Assembly (NCBI RefSeq): GCF_047345415.1 | Contig: NZ_JBLFEP010000005.1 | Span: forward strand, 248,001 to 312,000 | Origin: Maribacter_C sp947494565 | GTDB lineage: Bacteria; Bacteroidota; Bacteroidia; Flavobacteriales; Flavobacteriaceae | Direction: 5' to 3' | Length of the DNA stretch: 64,000 nt | Shown: one piece after another, positions 63,024 to 64,000 of the stretch | Layout: each line of letters begins with the position of its first letter | Numbering within the stretch: position 1 is the stretch's first letter | Translations under genes and position numbers: made by a program | Notes under the pieces: model-generated | What the model was told of the DNA's origin: nothing | The model's database searches: none | Seen by the model: only the letters and a program-made list of their open reading frames with translations

Positions 63024-64000
63024 TGGTTTCCAATTCTTGGAGTACAAGTTCGTTCAAATCACTAATGGCTTCACCCTGCTTGGTGGGTTTTGCAATAGGT
63101 TTTGGAATAGCGGCCAGTACACCTCTTAAAATTTGACGTAGTTCTTTTTCTGACCAATGTCGTTCACGATCTGAAAGCCATTTTAATTTTTGTAACGTTT
63201 CAAGGTACTTCCCAGGTTCTTCAATTGCCAATTGGGCCAACTCGTTACCCGATTCCTTGAAGAGTATCCTATCAGATTCCTGATAGTCGTTTCGTTCTAT
63301 AAGTTGTTCCAATCTTTCCGCTGCCTTTCTTAGGAAATTCAAGTCATCGTAAACCGAAATGTTTTCTTTTTTTTGGAAACTCACGATGTCATCCAGTTCT
63401 CCGGTCAATCGCTTGTCTTCTTTAATAGGTGGAGGATCAAAGCCGATACGATGCACATAAATACGGGCACTATTCTTGATTTCCTGAATCAATTTCAAGG
63501 CTCGGTATTGATAAGGCAGGGACTTTTCAGGGGTGTATAGGCGTAGGTATAATTCTGCATCCCACATTTCCGTCATTGCCTGTCGCAGCTTGCTCTTTAG
63601 TGATTGCGTAAACAAGGTAGACTCCTCGGGGTCATCATGATTGTGAAGGTAACTTTCCAAAGGGTCCTCGTCCTCGTGTTCTCCATCTTCGTGATCCACT
63701 AGATGATGTTCATTGCTCCCATCATGGTCATGCGTGTATTTTGATAAAGGGTCTTCATCTTCATTAACATCCTCATCTTGGGCTTCTTCCACAGTGACCT
63801 CTTCCGCAACTGTGATACCTGATTCGGCCTCATCGCCCATAAATTCCCCATACTTTAGACGAAGGGCTTTCTGATCAAACCCCAACTCATTACTGGTGGA
63901 ATTAAAATCGTTTTTGGGCAGTCTATTTTTGTCCGCTATCAACTTTTCCGTATCGATAATTAGTTGCCGCTGACTTCTAAAGTAGTCAGGCATTAAATCA
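63016..64000 (-). CDS. C-terminal part of a large DUF4175-like membrane-operon protein (partial)
   Basis: The frame is open to the window edge, so the Met at 63993 is probably internal and the gene begins outside. The visible 325 residues are mostly helical and charged, with an acidic, His-rich insert (about 75-125) made of two copies of a DEDPL-x3-Y-x-HxHD unit. The end DLNELVLQELETND overlaps the next gene by 8 nt. It resembles the C-terminus of large DUF4175-type proteins in such operons, from memory only. Confidence 0.65.
   Translation of the reverse strand, partial: DLMPDYFRSQRQLIIDTEKLIADKNRLPKNDFNSTSNELGFDQKALRLKYGEFMGDEAESGITVAEEVTVEEAQDEDVNEDEDPLSKYTHDHDGSNEHHLVDHEDGEHEDEDPLESYLHNHDDPEESTLFTQSLKSKLRQAMTEMWDAELYLRLYTPEKSLPYQYRALKLIQEIKNSARIYVHRIGFDPPPIKEDKRLTGELDDIVSFQKKENISVYDDLNFLRKAAERLEQLIERNDYQESDRILFKESGNELAQLAIEEPGKYLETLQKLKWLSDRERHWSEKELRQILRGVLAAIPKPIAKPTKQGEAISDLNELVLQELETND

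Noticed and set aside
1..64000. tRNA, rRNA, CRISPR arrays and intact insertion sequences
   Set aside because: None was recognised on reading both strands; no tandem spaced repeats or transposase genes were found.

Overview
The window looks like the chromosome of a marine Flavobacteriaceae bacterium (Bacteroidota), in the style of Zobellia, Maribacter or Arenibacter. The reasons are: a SusC/SusD pair with sulfatases and fucosidases, many lipoproteins with a Cys lipobox, FG-GAP/VCBS proteins, a hybrid two-component system, several AraC-type regulators, DUF6090, and promoter-like boxes matching the Bacteroidota -7 consensus TAnnTTTG. No rRNA, tRNA, CRISPR array or intact transposon was recognised. 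The species is not identified.

Layout. (1) 1-3433: an A+T-rich accessory islet. It holds a compact three-gene cassette on the minus strand (TIGR04255 family protein, a 147-aa protein and a 165-aa protein with papain-like Cys/His motifs), a divergent MerR-type regulator with a perfect 12-bp inverted repeat between them, and a HigBA toxin-antitoxin pair followed by a ParD-like fragment. (2) 3793-21673, minus strand: a polysaccharide utilisation locus for a sulfated fucose-containing glycan (fucoidan-like). Order of transcription: susC, susD, hairpin, FG-GAP/ASPIC lipoprotein, GH29 fucosidase, sulfatase, GH141-like beta-helix protein with a PDZ end, second sulfatase, AraC regulator, L-fuconate dehydratase. 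The four middle genes overlap by 4-8 nt. (3) 21674-26261: a haem-c/FG-GAP lipoprotein divergent from susC, then a membrane-bound winged-helix regulator divergent from a propeller lipoprotein. (4) 26262-35924: SDR, membrane protein and AraC; a membrane AraC regulator with a propeller lipoprotein; two beta-lactamase-fold serine hydrolases; a secreted LRR protein. (5) 36032-40132: a MocR regulator divergent from a PNPOx-like protein, an aminotransferase and a cupin fusion. (6) 40242-43812: a truncated ABC permease, WD40 protein and YceI, with an M1-like peptidase diverging. (7) 44055-48442: AraC, mini cytochrome c, DUF1772, DUF5367, NmrA-like protein and DUF6090. (8) 49015-53115: a large hybrid two-component system. 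(9) 53142-57792: a DUF2268 protease, a small membrane ORF, a lipoprotein, and an msrB-selO-84aa-msrA oxidative-repair operon. (10) 58019-64000: CoA-transferase, D-amino-acid-transaminase-like enzyme, small exporter family protein, and the end of a BatA/DUF4175-like membrane operon.

How the parts work together. The PUL would import sulfated fucan oligosaccharides through SusCD, remove sulfate (two formylglycine sulfatases) and fucose (GH29, possibly GH141), and feed L-fuconate to the dehydratase under the AraC regulator. The other fucose-oxidation genes are not in the window. The best novel leads are the three-gene cassette with its MerR operator, a 63-nt promoter module shared by two distant operons with ACA half-sites phased at 10-11 bp (one copy beside the membrane winged-helix regulator), and a candidate short RNA antisense to the susC leader.
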